Notes under the pieces: model-generated | Database searches by the model: none | Told to the model about the DNA's origin: nothing | Seen by the model: only the letters and a program-made list of their open reading frames with translations | Translations under genes and position numbers: made by a program | DNA from: Favolaschia claudopus | Lineage: Eukaryota > Basidiomycota > Agaricomycetes > Agaricales > Mycenaceae | Assembly: GCA_037176885.1 (NCBI GenBank) | Contig: JAWWNJ010000030.1 | Location: forward strand, 1,612,001 to 1,676,000 | Reading direction: 5' to 3' | DNA length: 64,000 nt | In this document: piece after piece, positions 34,201 to 44,786 of the stretch | Layout of the letters: each line of letters begins with the position of its first letter | Position numbering within the stretch: position 1 is the first letter of the stretch

Positions 34201-35363
34201 ACTTGTTCAACGAAGAATCGGCGTTTATCACGACAAGGTTCGTTCATTCCAACGATTTCGTCGCCTGGATATGGCTGAAGAAATTCCAACATCGCAGTTG
34301 CGCCCTCCGCCACAAGATCACCAATGCGATCCGTTCGAAGTTGTTTATTTTCAAAGTTTGATGATGAATTTTCCCGTAAGTTCAGGACCTGGGAGAGGAA
34401 ATCCAGACGGTCATCCAGTGTCTCTTCTGGGTTCCCTGGAAGCCTCGAAACTGAAATAAATTCAGTTTCGTCTTCATCATCAGAATCATCAATATCATCA
34501 AATTCAGACTCTGAATCGCTGACGGACTGCAATTCCGGCATGGCAGAATAGTCAAACGGTGTTGAAACAGTTTCATTTTGAGCAGGTGAGTCCTCAGAGT
34601 CTTCTGAGTCCGAATCATCTTCAAAGCCGTGGCCCAGTTTGAAGCAATTAGGAAGTTCAAACTCGGAGTCAGACTCGGAGTTGTCCACATGTTCCACCAG
34701 TGGTTCATCTCGACGTTCTGACTGAGAGTCCTCATCAGATTCGTCGTCTAAATCACCACAACAACTTGGGCAATACCATGGCTGGTATCCCGAGTCAGAA
34801 TCAGATTCGTCATCCGATTCATCCGAATCACTAACCTCGAATAATTCAGGTAAGTCTGCGAATTCGTCGTCAGACTCTGTCTCTGAATCAGGGGTAGTTG
34901 CAGCGCTTCCAAAATTCCTGAGGTACCATGCCGACAAATCGAAATCATGGCTCTGCAGGTAGGTTTTCGGAAGCAAGCATGGTTCAACATTCCTGAAGAG
35001 ACTAGTGACATTGTAGGAATCATCGTCGAAAGATTCAACGAGAATCCGATTATCCTCAATTTCAGGCTCAATTTCCTGGTCAACATCGTTCAATATCAGA
35101 TTCGCCATAATGGCGTAGATGTCACCGGTTCTGCCCGTGTAACGATCTACCCAATCGACATCGTCGGGATTTAATCCAAGAGCCATTTGACGCTCAATAG
35201 CGTACCACAGCGCAATCATGGAATCGTCTTCAAGTACTCGGTATTGACAAAAGTAACCGTTAATCCGACGATTGCTTCGCGACCACGTGATATTTCTCCA
35301 AGACTTCGAGTTTGAAAAATACGTCGGGATATTCCTTAAACCTACACAAGTTGTTGTGGGCAA
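31254..35363 (-). CDS. pol: Ty3/gypsy Pol: protease, RT, RNase H; integrase missing
   Basis: 1369 codons uninterrupted. Residues 1-600 are acidic, with many Asp/Ser/Glu tracts and a domain containing LQPYPGDEIVG..VWDEY..FEIAAWYARARL. The aspartic protease lies near residue 650 (ARALVDSGSLGDLIS, DSG motif). RT spans about 820-1090, with LIDGQDAYEQIRI (motif A), IGDCNAPATYQSLMN (motif B) and the catalytic DVYLDDIIIYS (motif C, near 966). RNase H runs from FLITDGSSSAIAG (near 1119) through EIEMLAGIEAM and TDHKGLIHL to NVLADALSRIY. A basic tail with two copies of GRVLRSxTRAA-like sequence follows, then a stop. An integrase would be expected next in Ty3/gypsy Pol but is absent. 23 bp beyond the stop the DNA switches to a gag 5' fragment, which suggests a deletion. 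Confidence 0.9.
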   Translation of the reverse strand: MPTTTCVGLRNIPTYFSNSKSWRNITWSRSNRRINGYFCQYRVLEDDSMIALWYAIERQMALGLNPDDVDWVDRYTGRTGDIYAIMANLILNDVDQEIEPEIEDNRILVESFDDDSYNVTSLFRNVEPCLLPKTYLQSHDFDLSAWYLRNFGSAATTPDSETESDDEFADLPELFEVSDSDESDDESDSDSGYQPWYCPSCCGDLDDESDEDSQSERRDEPLVEHVDNSESDSEFELPNCFKLGHGFEDDSDSEDSEDSPAQNETVSTPFDYSAMPELQSVSDSESEFDDIDDSDDEDETEFISVSRLPGNPEETLDDRLDFLSQVLNLRENSSSNFENKQLRTDRIGDLVAEGATAMLEFLQPYPGDEIVGMNEPCRDKRRFFVEQVVPHQWTVWDEYFHEITIVPRGQLYDEEFEIAAWYARARLCQLERPEEAPRPLHQVPINDLLCNGANQYLPERLEKYPEVSTYHVRKKSPGCYMVSGANKNGCHWRLDLPEALLMNWRFNFINSIRQKRRKVELAQSCHWNEFESEDSFGYLYLLLETNYSQEEIRLFEVIQSIEIERETVETELGRRSALPRLSFLLNMLAELKSQHGFEPSVLYCGGIQVPADQVNGIARTACMPRVPDKIVAKPLIIVVHINGHPARALVDSGSLGDLISTSIADQLQLGRRGLGGPVTLRLAVRGSGSKVNHSVEVEFKYQDIKCPRTFYVANVSGYDLILGTAWLFQHQVSIELNPSRVCVGSAKCLPIEGIATAKIYSHSAALESDAVRLARDELIEYAKPICKKAAETPLPPLRAINHTIPLIDEKKILPWRPSRCPEALRPQWDEKRRNYLKTGRWKVTSSGNTVPMLLIPKAKINTPKLRTVVDLRARNKNTHKLSSPLPDIEGILRRVARCKYRSLIDGQDAYEQIRIVPEHVDRTTVTTPDGNMVSLVIQIGDCNAPATYQSLMNYLFSDFIGMFMDVYLDDIIIYSETLDDHIKHVKAIIDVLKRETLYLSEHKLQFLKPELKVLGRIVDDDEIRMDLDKVDSVMNWKTPTNRDLLRGFLGSVGYLADDLARIREPMGILHGLTGDTVPFRWGYTQQRAFEDCKRITHQSRAHRRVPLKYGPNADPAFLITDGSSSAIAGVVSQGADWKSAKVAAFYSAKLNSAQQNYPVHEIEMLAGIEAMLRHRDILQGFHFKWITDHKGLIHLMNQKNLSGRQARWIEKIAEFDFEVVYVPGTENVLADALSRIYSNEAPGTVRARSEYTYHDVVDNDSLEIHSISMPVFAGAEAKAMGSDRVLRSATRAAEQELKKKVADARHTQEGRVLRSMTRAANEKNFASSGEAKEGGSTKQKSKLPIEVKPSRREVERTPRREVKGGLKVL

Positions 35364-36267
35364 CCTCTCTTCCTGAGGCTCTTCAGAGCCAGCGCAATTT
35401 TGGCAATAGCCTGAAATTCACCTGTGTCTTTCAACTTCTGCTCATTGTTCAACGGAAATCTTAGCAACTGCGGTTCCAGACCACTTTCGGCTACCTCTAG
35501 CTTGCACATGTGATCTATTCCAATGTTTTTGCACACTTCCTTTGTCTAGTAAGGTGGTAAACAAGTCTACAATCCGGAAAACTCTTCGGCCCCTTACTTG
35601 ACCAAACATGGGGAATTACGGAAGCCATGGTGGCCTACTCTGGGATAAAAGTATATTGAATGTGTAGGTGATAGGGTTCAGCACTGTCATGGATTAGAAA
35701 TTAACCAAGACTGTAGCTAAATTCTTTGCTCTTAGCATCTTTGAACGGTCACGCAATGATTTGGGTCCGTGCAGGAGGGATGGTTGAAATAGAACCAGTC
35801 CAATGTTGACAAGAAATTGATGCAATCAGAGATTTGGGGCAGTGAGGGACTGAAATGAATCCCCAAGTATAACCTACCGTCCGAGGGCATGTTCTTGAAC
35901 TTCAAGAAAATTGGAAATGCAGTCATTTATTGCAACAAACAGTGCAAAAGAGCCGCAAATTACAATCCGCCGAGAAATCAGTTGTGCTTGATGGATTGGT
36001 GCAGGCCTTTGTCGGGTGCCGTTTAAAACATGCAGGAGAACATTCTGATGCATTTAAACCTATTACATACTGCAATATTCGGACCATACGAGTCGATTCA
36101 CGGTTACTTTTGTCAATACCGAGTAGATATTCCTTTGGCAAGATTACATCTTGCATGGTAACATTGTCGATAACAACATACTCAGTGTCTGACACTGAGT
36201 ATACTTCAAAGCGAATTTCGTCTTGAACCTCTGAGTCTCCAGGGTAAGGTTGCGCTTCTTGCAACAC
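35342..36267 (-). pseudogene. Ty3/gypsy polyprotein segment between gag and pol, interrupted
   Basis: At 36267-35980 the minus strand encodes QEAQPYPGDSEVQDEIRFEV, VSDTEYVVIDNVTMQDVILP and a short tail. This resembles the YPGD..VWDEY..WYARA domain inside the pol frame, so that domain seems to occur twice in the polyprotein. At 35536-35364 a further coding-like stretch (LRFPLNNEQKLKDTGEFQ) leads towards pol. Between them (35540-35920) sense is lost, so an insertion or decay is likely. Confidence 0.5.
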
Positions 36268-38021
36268 AATTTCTTGCGATTAAATCGCCAACAGGTCGCG
36301 GTTCTTCCGAATGAGAGGAGACAGTCTCAAGAATTTCTTCCTGGTTCCCGCCCTCCTCTCCTTCCATACGGAAAGCTGCTGACCCGACAGGTAATGTCTC
36401 CAAAACCTCGGTCGATTCATTCGAAGCTGATTCGTTCGCAGTTCTCATGCGAACTCCGTGCGCACCAAAGCCAGGAGGTTTACCCTTCTGGTTGGATTGC
36501 ATCGGGACAGTTGCGGGCCAAATGCCCAGGTTCTTCGTAGTTCAAGCAAAGTCCCGCTGCCATAAGCTCATTACGAGGCTTAGCGGACGGATTGCGAGGT
36601 CCAAACGATTTTTTCTTGTCCTTCGAATGACTATTATTCGAAGGTTTCGACGGTTTGTCAGTTCTCGGCTTTTCCGAGTTAAACTTGGCTGAAGAAGCCC
36701 GAATAACAGGACGTTTACAGAATCGCTTGTTGGTGCTCTGATTAGGTTGATTACCATTCGACGTCGAAGGTTTGTTTGCGCCACCCTTCGGTTTATTATC
36801 TCCTGGTTTAACCATTCGTTCAGCGTGTTCAGCTTCAACAGTAACATCATCCCAGGAAGATTCCTCGGGATCAAGCTTCTGACGATACAACTCATACTTG
36901 ATTTCGTCCCGGAAACTCTCCCAGAGTTTAATGACCTTCTCCTGGTCATCCGGAAGTCCAATCATAGTATGAAGTTGTTCAAACTCGGCAATGTGTTCGA
37001 GAACTGACTTTGAACCTTGGTACAGACGGTTCAATTTCGCTCGCTGCTTCAACCGGAAGTCGCGAGGGAAACAATAGTTCAACAATTCCTTGAAGAATTT
37101 GGAAAGAATCCAACTCTTCTCATTCTTAACGACTTTCCGTTGGTAAAAGTCGCCAGCTTTTCCCTTCAGAAAATAGCTGATCATGAATATTTGGTCCTCT
37201 TCAGGGACCTTACCCATGGTAACATACTTCGTGCTTTCGCGTACGAAGCGGAAATAAGGGTATGGGTCCACCGAACCATCGTACTTGTTCGGAGGGACAG
37301 GTTTGAGGTTCATTTTGTCCTTGCGGGACCCCTTCCTGGACCTTGAACGGCGGTAACCGCGCGCACGGCGCGATTTATTCGATTTATGCGATTTGCGCAA
37401 CTTGCGCGAATGGCTCCTCTTACGACTCTTCCGTTTGCGGGAATGGGACTTGGAGGAGTCGTCTGAGGTTGAGCTCGAGTCAGAATCATCCCCTTCCGAA
37501 CTCGACGAGCTATCCGAGCTATCTGATCCATCGTCCGATGAATCATCGTCAGACGAATCAGAACTCGAGCTTGAAGAGCTGCTAGATGTGCTCGACGAGA
37601 GTGAAGATGATTTGCGAGCACTAGCCTCTCGAATCGCATTTTCAATGAATGTTCCAGCCACGATAGGCCTGGAAGGAGGAGAATTAGTACGCTTCTTAGT
37701 CTTCAAGCTGGAAGCGCTGTTGAGAATTTCCTTCTCATCACTTTTCTTAGCAGCACGCTTAGCTGCATCTCGAACTTTGCGTAAATCCTTCTTGGATTTT
37801 TTCCGACGCAATTTAGCAGCTAGTTTAGAAGCTGCTTTCTCAGCGCTCTTTTGGCGCTTTTCTTCGAGAGCAATTTCCTTCAGTCGCTTCTGAAGGTTTG
37901 ATTTTTCCTCAGCTATAGAGGGAGTGGTCTGGCCAGACTCAAATTTAATTGCAGAAGAAATATATTCATTTGGTTGAAGAACTATGGTAACACGGACTGG
38001 ACAGCTTCGGTTAGGTCGCAC
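36206..38021 (-). CDS. gag: Ty3/gypsy gag, copy 2, with overlapping frame
   Basis: The 513-codon frame (38021-36480) has a coiled-coil-like basic N-terminus (LQKRLKEIALEEKRQKSAEK), a Ser/Asp-rich linker and Arg/Ser-rich nuclear-signal-like tract. The capsid region follows: KYDGSVDPYPYFRFVRE, DQIFMISYFLKGKAGDFYQR and WILSKFFKELLNYCFPRDF. Near the C-terminus is CLNYEEPGHLARNC, a zinc knuckle in which the second Cys is Tyr. The frame stops at IQPEG. An overlapping frame picks up as QSNQKGKPPGFGAHG and runs to 36206 with VLETLPVGSAAFRMEGEE, which also appears in copy 1. The overlap fits a frameshift between gag and pol, programmed or mutational. Confidence 0.8.
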
Positions 38022-40065
38022 GGCTTGACCGCCGAGCTGATCGGTGTGATCAACTGCTCGTTTGGGTTGTCAGGACCCCGAAACCAACCTCCCAAGGCAG
38101 CATGTGACTAGGGTAATGAATATATCAAAGTTGAACCACCACGCCATCACGATGTTACGAAATGGTTCTCACGGTTCAAATCATTCGCGGTGAGGCTGAG
38201 GTCTGAGAAGGTTCTCGAAAGGGCACATAGAAGCCGTTGATGTTGAGAAAGAGTGGTTCCCAGTTTCAAAACAATTTTCATAGCACAGGGAATTAACTGC
38301 ATATGCATCACTAGCTAGTCGGCTCGGGGTTGGGCCTGACACCCGTGCTTGGGTCGAATCAGGGACCGATCGGGTAAGTAAAGGCACAACGGTGCTTCCC
38401 AAATTTCTGGGCCAAATAAGTTAGTCCCAACACACCAAGTATCTTAGTAGGTTTGATATGGCCCGAAACAGATCACTAGATCTATTGTTTATGCAGTTTT
38501 CAAATCAAGCAATAAATCTTTCCTTAAACCTTGAAAATATAGATATGTTTCAAAGCCCTGGAAATTAGGCAGCAGCCAATGAAATCTCTCCATTTCTAAT
38601 AATTGGGATAGTTTAATGGGACTGGATGTGCAACATTTCAGGTAACATTTATCAATGGATTTCAAGAACACATAAACGATGTGTATACTAATTGGTTTCT
38701 CGTTTCATTAAACCCATTTAGATACTTAGCGTTGTAGGACTAACTTCTTGCCCCCAGAAATTGAGGAAACAGCGCTGTGAGGAGTGAGCTTGATGGTGAT
38801 TAGAGAGTTTGTGCGAGCGACCCAGGTCGCTTTTCGATCGCTCAGATCTCCGCAACAACAGATACCAGGTGTGAACTCTAAGCGACCTGGAAGAGTATTG
38901 CCCTAGGGCACTCCTAGGTCGCTGAGACTTCACGCCTGAGACTGCTCGTTGTGTAGATCTGCGGGGTTCCAAATCGACCTGGGTCGCTTTGCACAAACCC
39001 GCTATTATGAGCTAACATAATGATAGGGCTTACTTGAAGCCAGGGGACAGTTTGGAGCGCTTAACATTGCTAGAAAACTAGTAAGTGTCAATCAGTGATG
39101 CAGCATTTCGAACTAATTGAGCGCAGAGCACAATATCTGGCAAAACCTTCTCAACTATCTTCTCTCAAATTGAGCTCATCTCCTTGCTTTATTCCCTACC
39201 TCAACTTTCTCCCTTGGTTCTCATATCTTTCAGCTTTTCTCCGCGAATCATGAACAAGTCTAAGTAGCTAACAAGCAAAGTCAGGAAATATAACCATAAT
39301 CAGGACCCAAATTTCAGCCAAACTAAGTAAGAGTTGAAAATAGAGGCTCCGTGATTTCTGAGATATAACACCAGTTTAACTAGCGGATACTTGTTGATTC
39401 CCGTTCACAAAATGCCTCGAATTTCGGTCAAAGGTCCACGGTCCAAATCTCTCAATCTCAAACCCAACCTATCACCATAATCGAGGTACAACATGGAGGG
39501 TGAGGTGATAGTAGTTTGTTCGTGTTCGACCCGACCTATTTGCAGTAATGAGTTGCTCCACAAATTTCGAAACATGCCAGTGGATGGCAGTTTTCGAAAT
39601 TCAATTTGAGTTGGCTGTGAGACCTCGCAAAACATGCTGTGTGCAGCTGCATGCAAAGCAATAGACACCTGGAGCTGTGGACTAGCAGTTCAAGCCGGGG
39701 GCACAAGGCGGTTCACTTCTTACCCAGATCTCGATCCAAGTTCAACTCCGCCAAACTTGCAGTTTGTGGACTCTTGAAATTGAGTTGAACTTTTGCTTAA
39801 GCTTGTTTTGCGTGAGGGACCAAACTTGTCGTGAAGTATTCAGTGTGTCTATCATTCATAATTGGCTGGAAATTGTAAGAATAATGCAGAAGTTACATTC
39901 TGCCCGATTATTAGTAATTACATTTGGAACTCGGCAGGTGGTTGCGCCGAGTTGAGCTATCCAGATCAACAAACAACAGTTGAGAGAGCTTACGTAACAG
40001 TATATCTATTCACTCTCTTGCCCTTCCTGGTCAAAGCGCCGGTAGTGACTGGCGCTGCACAAAGT
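38022..40065. other. Mostly non-coding sequence splitting gypsy material
   Basis: Two kilobases with no recognised gene, apart from the MITE at 38807-38998. It separates the gag at 36.5-38.0 kb from the gag 5' region at 40.1-41.7 kb on the same strand. It could be an unrecognised insertion into one element or the gap between two. Confidence 0.4.
38807..38998. mobile_element. 192-bp MITE
   Basis: The ends GTTTGTGCGAGCGACCCAGG and (inverted) GTTTGTGCAAAGCGACCCAG pair, and the similarity runs on through GGTCG and CGCAGATCT. No clear target duplication (flanks AGA and CCG). Confidence 0.65.
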
Positions 40066-41715
40066 TCAAACAGAGGGTGTCTCCGGGGTCCTGATATCCC
40101 GTAACATCAATTGCATCACGCCAATCACGGAAGCCGTGCTGCCGACGCGCCTAAACCAAGCTGTCCAGTCCATGTTGCCATAAAGAACAGGTATAGATAA
40201 ATTAATATCAGAGTGAGCACTATTCACCACTGGATCTTTGAACAGATCAGAAGGAGTCGACACCGGCTCCTGCTTAATTCGCTTCATATCCTCATAGAAG
40301 GCGAACGCCGCACGCTGTGCGTCCATATCAGCTTCGGAAAGCTGATCAGACCAGTCAATCCCTCCCCCAGTTACGAGGGTCAGGACCCTTGCCCTTGGGC
40401 TTGGATGGTCCTTCGCCTCGCGAAGGTTCGCTATCCGAATCATAAGCAGACAAAATTTCAACCTTACGGTTGAGAGGAGCCGGCGTAGATTGAGCCACAG
40501 CACCTGCCAAGTTAGGTGAGTTAGGCCTACTCGGATTCAAACGAACTTTCGCGACGTTGTCAGACGCAACAGAAATAAGTTCCTCCTCAGGAACTATGCT
40601 ACGGCTCTGCATAGCAGACTCGGCCATGCGCATATAGCGCTGTCCAAGCTGCATGGGCTCCTCCGGGCTCATTTCCTTAGTCGCACGTTCAACCGGCGAC
40701 GTAGAAGCGGAGGTTGAACGATTAAGTTCAACACCAACCGACTTCTTATCTTCCTTGTGAGACTTGGAAGATTTGCGAGTAACCTGCGTCCTAGTGTGTT
40801 GGTAACCGCGTCACTGTGACCGCTGCTCGACCTTATTACCAATCATCGGAGTTTCAATTTATTCTCACGCCCTTTTGGCTCTCGCGCGCACTCGCACAAC
40901 GACGGAGGGTAAATTGAGGTAAGCGAAGTCAGTTATATGCCATCCTTAAATAGTTCTACTTGTTCAGAATATTAATTTTGCTCCTCTTTGAGCTAAGGCA
41001 GAAAACCTCTGATTTATCAGGATTGGTCAGCAGGTTTTCCAAACTCACCACTGCGGGCATATTTCCCTTCAACCTGGCTGAAAGAACTGTTCAGAAAGAC
41101 TCAAGTAAGAGTTCTGTAAACAAAATTTTACCAACATCCCGTTCAGCGTTGCAGAAAGAGTCCCGAGAAATTTCTGATTACATAATAAGGTCGAGCAGCG
41201 ATCGACTGATCGACCTTTTCAACAGACTACAACAACCGCAGGTACGAGGACATATTGTTGTAGCGTCGTTTACAAGAGACTACCTGCGTCCAGGTCTCGC
41301 CATTCTCGCTCGCATTCGAGTCGAGAACACCAAAGTCCACGTTGGTATCAAGCAACGGGACAAACGATAACTCAGCGCTTTCCTGAGCAGGAGAAGCGAG
41401 AGTATCAACCACCTGAGAAGGTGGGGGACTACCAACCCGAGTGGATTGGGGACTACCCGCCCGAGTGGGCGGGGACGAAACAACCCGACTGAATAACAGT
41501 TCGGGAGTAACGTTACGCGCCTTGGGCGAACCCAAAGACGCGGGAGCGAAATGCTCTGGAGCGCGATGCTCGGGGGAAGGGGAAGAAGAAACAGAAGAAG
41601 AGGAAGACGTACCACGCTCTGACTGTTCTTCAACAGTGACACGAGAGCCCCGAGTAATAGCCCGAGTGACGATAGGAGATTGTCCGCGTCCACGAAGAGA
41701 AGCACTTGCAGCCAT
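40066..41715 (-). pseudogene. gag: Gypsy-type gag 5' region, interrupted by a MULE-like insert
   Basis: Starts at Met 41715 (MAASASLRGRGQSPIVTRAI) and runs through a Ser/Pro/Glu-rich region to NGETWTQV at 41292. After the 490-bp insert the frame resumes at 40791 with TRKSSKSHKEDKKS, then EEPMQLGQRYMRMAE and KPKGKGPDPRNWG, a motif familiar from agaricomycete gypsy gags. A frameshift near 40370 leads to IDWSDQLSEADMDAQRAAF and KRIKQEP, and the frame ends at 40066. It shares its first 120 or so codons with the 30864-31230 fragment. Whether it belongs to the same element as the gag at 36.5-38 kb is unclear. Confidence 0.65.
40792..41281. mobile_element. MULE-like MITE (490 bp) with 10-bp target duplication
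   Basis: ACCTGCGTCC occurs at 40782-40791 and again at 41282-41291, directly flanking the insert. The ends are inverted and similar: TAGTGTGTTGGTAACCGCG versus the reverse of AGTCTCTTGTAAACGACG. Removing the insert and one repeat restores an open gag frame (GETWTQV joined to TRKSSKS). Long (8-11 bp) duplications point to the Mutator superfamily. No transposase is encoded. Confidence 0.7.
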
Positions 41716-42140
41716 TGCGATAAAAGAAGAAGCAAGAATACGAGATGAGATACAAGCAGAGAGTAGGTGAGACAGGAGAGTTCGGTGAGATTGTCGTCGT
41801 CGAAGTCGGTATCGGCGGTTGATCAGACCACGGGTAACCAGAGCAAGCGAAGGCGAGAGACAGATACTAGTCAAGAGTCAAAAATATGTGACGAAAGAAT
41901 TACCAAGGGCAATAGTTTCGGCACACGAGAGATTTGTTGAGAGCTTGAGGCGAACACAAGATGACTGTTTTGAGTTCTAGATTCACCGAAGAAAACTAGC
42001 TACTACAGTGCTGCTTATATATGATACTAGACGGTAGAACTATGCAGAATGAAGTCATAAATGAGCAAAGAATAATGGAGGTACGAGGGGGAAGTGGAGT
42101 GTGTCTGAGTGGGATACGGTCACGAGATAAGTAAGGAGAA
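41716..42140. other. No recognisable gene
   Basis: Presumed 5' flank or LTR region of the gag at 40.1-41.7 kb. I could not find a matching downstream LTR copy. Confidence 0.3.
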
Positions 42141-42777
42141 ATGATATCGTTACATAAAACTAGTGCCTCCGTTCCTTTTCACGACGGATTTGGACATCGT
42201 AATTTCGAACTTGACCTTGCTGCCCTCTTCGCGCTTGTCCTTGATGTCTTGCAGATACTGTTTGCTTCTGTATGTCGAGCCGGTGCCTTGTTGAGAAACA
42301 TTTCTTTTGTATTCATGGGCCATATCCCAAAGTTCAGAGGTAGATGCACTTGACTGCGACGAAGTGATTTGCTCCGTTTCTGGGCAATTGCGTTCGGAAG
42401 CGAAGCGGCGGACGCTGGAGAATTTGTAAATGTGAGATGTCATTTAATACAGAAAATTAGATACCAAACGCCTGACAGCATTTGTGACACAGCGGCTGTC
42501 GAAGTTGACCATATACGAGTGAACAGCCTTTACACTGTCAGTAGCTTTTTCCTGTGTCGAAGCTTCAGTCTGCAAATTTATGCTGCACCGAGAAGCAGTA
42601 GAAACATACGCGTTCAACAGCCTTGTCAATTTCGGACAAGCCGGGCTGTGCCATCCTGAAACATTTGTTGCATATTTGACCATCTAGCGTAGTCTCGTAC
42701 GCACGACCCTCATGACATCTCAATTTGGGAACCCTGTCATGAGGGTCTGGGCTGGAACCAGCCACGTAATAGGACAT
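42141..42777 (-). CDS. Hypothetical Cys-containing protein fragment
   Basis: Two minus-strand frames look coding. 42777-42565 has KLRCHEGRAYETTLDGQICN and KCFRMAQPGLSEID, with CxxC-like pairs. 42443-42150 has ELWDMAHEYKRNVSQQG and SKQYLQDIKDKREEGSKV. An intron between them is plausible but not proven. The upstream frame overlaps the inverted repeat arm at 42684-42744. Family unknown. Confidence 0.35.
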
Positions 42778-43032
42778 GAAGCTCTCATTTTCTCGGTTTT
42801 GGACGGCTTTGTTCAGTTGATTACAACTTGTTCACCCACAAAGTTTGGAGATAGAGTTTGAGATATAGGCTTCAAAAGCTCCCTCAATGAGTTTCAGAAT
42901 TTTTGGAGGAAGTACTACAGCGCAGGAAGGTGCGAAAGGTTACGGGGTCCTAGTCGGTGGCGGTGATCGCTGGTTTCACCTCATGACAGGGTTCCCAAAT
43001 TGGGGGTCGTGCGTACGAGACTATATCTAGCG
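42684..43032. repeat. Inverted repeat with 234-bp spacer
   Basis: Left arm 42684-42744 and right arm 42979-43032 match as CTAGCG..TAGTCTCGTACGCACGACCC..AATTTGGGAACCCTGTCATGAGG. The left arm carries 11 extra bases (TCATGACATCT) and the right arm a few extra near its outer end. Could be a MITE or the two ends of a decayed element. Confidence 0.6.
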
Positions 43033-43604
43033 TATGGAAATCGACGCTGCACTCGGTGCAGACTGTCATGGGGCAGCAAGAAAAACTACGTGAGAAAACA
43101 TAAACCATGGCCCGTACGAGACCAGAATCCTAGTAAACTGAAGTATGTTGTGTAGTTGATTGTGTCGGCTCGAACAATGAAGGGAAGAGTACGAAGCCGA
43201 TGTATATTGATTCAAACTAGCCTATAGTTGGCCGGAATACAAGAGTGGGCAGACGCGCAGCAGCGACCGCCCGGAAGGCCATTTTGAGTGGTCGTGTCGC
43301 GCTATCATGTGAGGGCGAGGACGATGCTGACGGTGAAGAGCTGAGTAGGGACAGGATATCACGCTGTGGCAGACTGTGACAGCGCCGGCAACCGGTTGCC
43401 GGTGGCCCCCAACAGCGGATTTTGATCATCACTTCCTAAAACAGACCATGGCCTGCTAGTCTTCCCGTGTGCTCTAGTACTTATTAAGTAGGTCCTTTCC
43501 CACATTCCTGGGAGAATTCCGGTTCGACTGGTCAGCTGCCGTGGTGTGCCGTCAGGCAGAGGTCATGAAGGAATTTGCTTCCCACTTGCCACTTGGTACA
43601 CACA
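43033..43604. other. No recognisable gene
   Basis: Short motif-free open frames. Contains a GC-rich palindrome (GCCGGCAACCGGTTGCCGGT) near 43386. Confidence 0.35.
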
Positions 43605-44211
43605 ATGATGACTCCCTTTGAAGTCTTATCGGCAAAGTTGGGTGTTCTCGGCGCTCTTGTCGTCATAACGCGAATTAAGTCGGTGAGTGTTATTTAGAGT
43701 GCTCAGAATACGATCAGGAATTGCTTTCGACTCGGAGGGAAACCTTGTCCTACCGGGCGAAAGAAGATACAATATATCAGCAGAAGAGTCTAAGGATACC
43801 CTACCTCCGTACCAGAATCTGGAATCCCCGCCCCCCTACAATGGTGCGAGACATGTGGAGTTCACTCGACCTACAAATATCTTAACTAGTGGAACACCAG
43901 AGGTGGCAGGACCATTAGATGAAGATATTTGCTCAGCATCCGGCACATCCACTCAGCCCACACAGCAGCGCGGGAGGGAAGCAGGGAGACAGTATGAACT
44001 TCAACTGGAAACTTTCCCGGCCTTATGTACCCACAGGACATCCCATCCCATGCATCGACCACATGTTGCTGCTGCGGCCTCTTTTGCGGTGCCGGGAAGA
44101 ATCACGAGTTCGAGTTCACGCACAAACGGACCGGTTCCCAGAACTAAAATTGTCGGGTTAAAGTCTCTCATTGGTATGCTCTCTGTATCTCAACCGTTTT
44201 TATTTCAATGA
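43605..44211 (+). CDS. Small hypothetical protein with membrane segment and PPxY motifs
   Basis: ATG at 43605 or 43608 gives MTPFEVLSAKLGVLGALVVI, a hydrophobic segment that could be a signal anchor, then TRIKS. A 55-nt intron (43683-43737, GTGAGT..CGGAG) brings the frame into phase with GNLVLPGERRYNISAEESK. Next come DTLPPYQNLESPPPYN, with one PPxY motif and the related LPPY, which in membrane proteins recruit WW-domain ubiquitin ligases. The rest is Ser/Pro/His-rich. The ORF ends at 44211. Family not recognised. The intron is proposed only from phase and consensus. Confidence 0.4.
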
Positions 44212-44786
44212 ACCCCACACGAGCAGTGTTTTCTCGCAGCCTCGTCTGCAGAGTTGGGATGTGTGGAAAACGTTTAGAATGTGACTGCGCACTTGCAAGG
44301 ATTAGCACTTGCAGCTTTGAGCGGCTGGAGAGCGACGACCAGACCATCGTACGCGCTCTTTGGGCTCTCACCGGCGTTCCAGGTGCCTATGACGCAGGGA
44401 GGATCGTGCCGCCGGTTCAGATTGAGGTTACAAATAATTGAAACGGCAAGATGTCCTTTCTAAGTGTCCCACGTACAAATACGTTTACAAATACGTTTTA
44501 TTGAAAGTTCAACATTTCCGTTGTCAGAATCGGCGGTTTTCCACTCTATCGAGTCTTTACCCTTGGCCCCCGGAGTGCTAAACAGCGGGCTCAGAACGCC
44601 AAATGCGGAGGCCTGCATTATGTCCCCTGCGCCATAGTCCAGTTGAATGGGGAACCTTGCTTCCCCATTCATCGGTATACTTAGGGCTCCGGAATGCAGA
44701 TGCTTACAAATGTCCGGGTAGCTTTGTAAGCATCCAGCTGCTGTCAACTCCCACGGACTGAAGCTGCCCCCACCTATAACAACCTA
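44212..44786. other. No firm gene; one coding-like minus-strand frame
   Basis: 44747-44460 minus encodes ELTAAGCLQSYPDICKHLHS and MNGEARFPIQLDYGAGD, with balanced composition but no recognised motif. It stops just before the CACTG element, so it may be a gene fragment. Confidence 0.3.
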
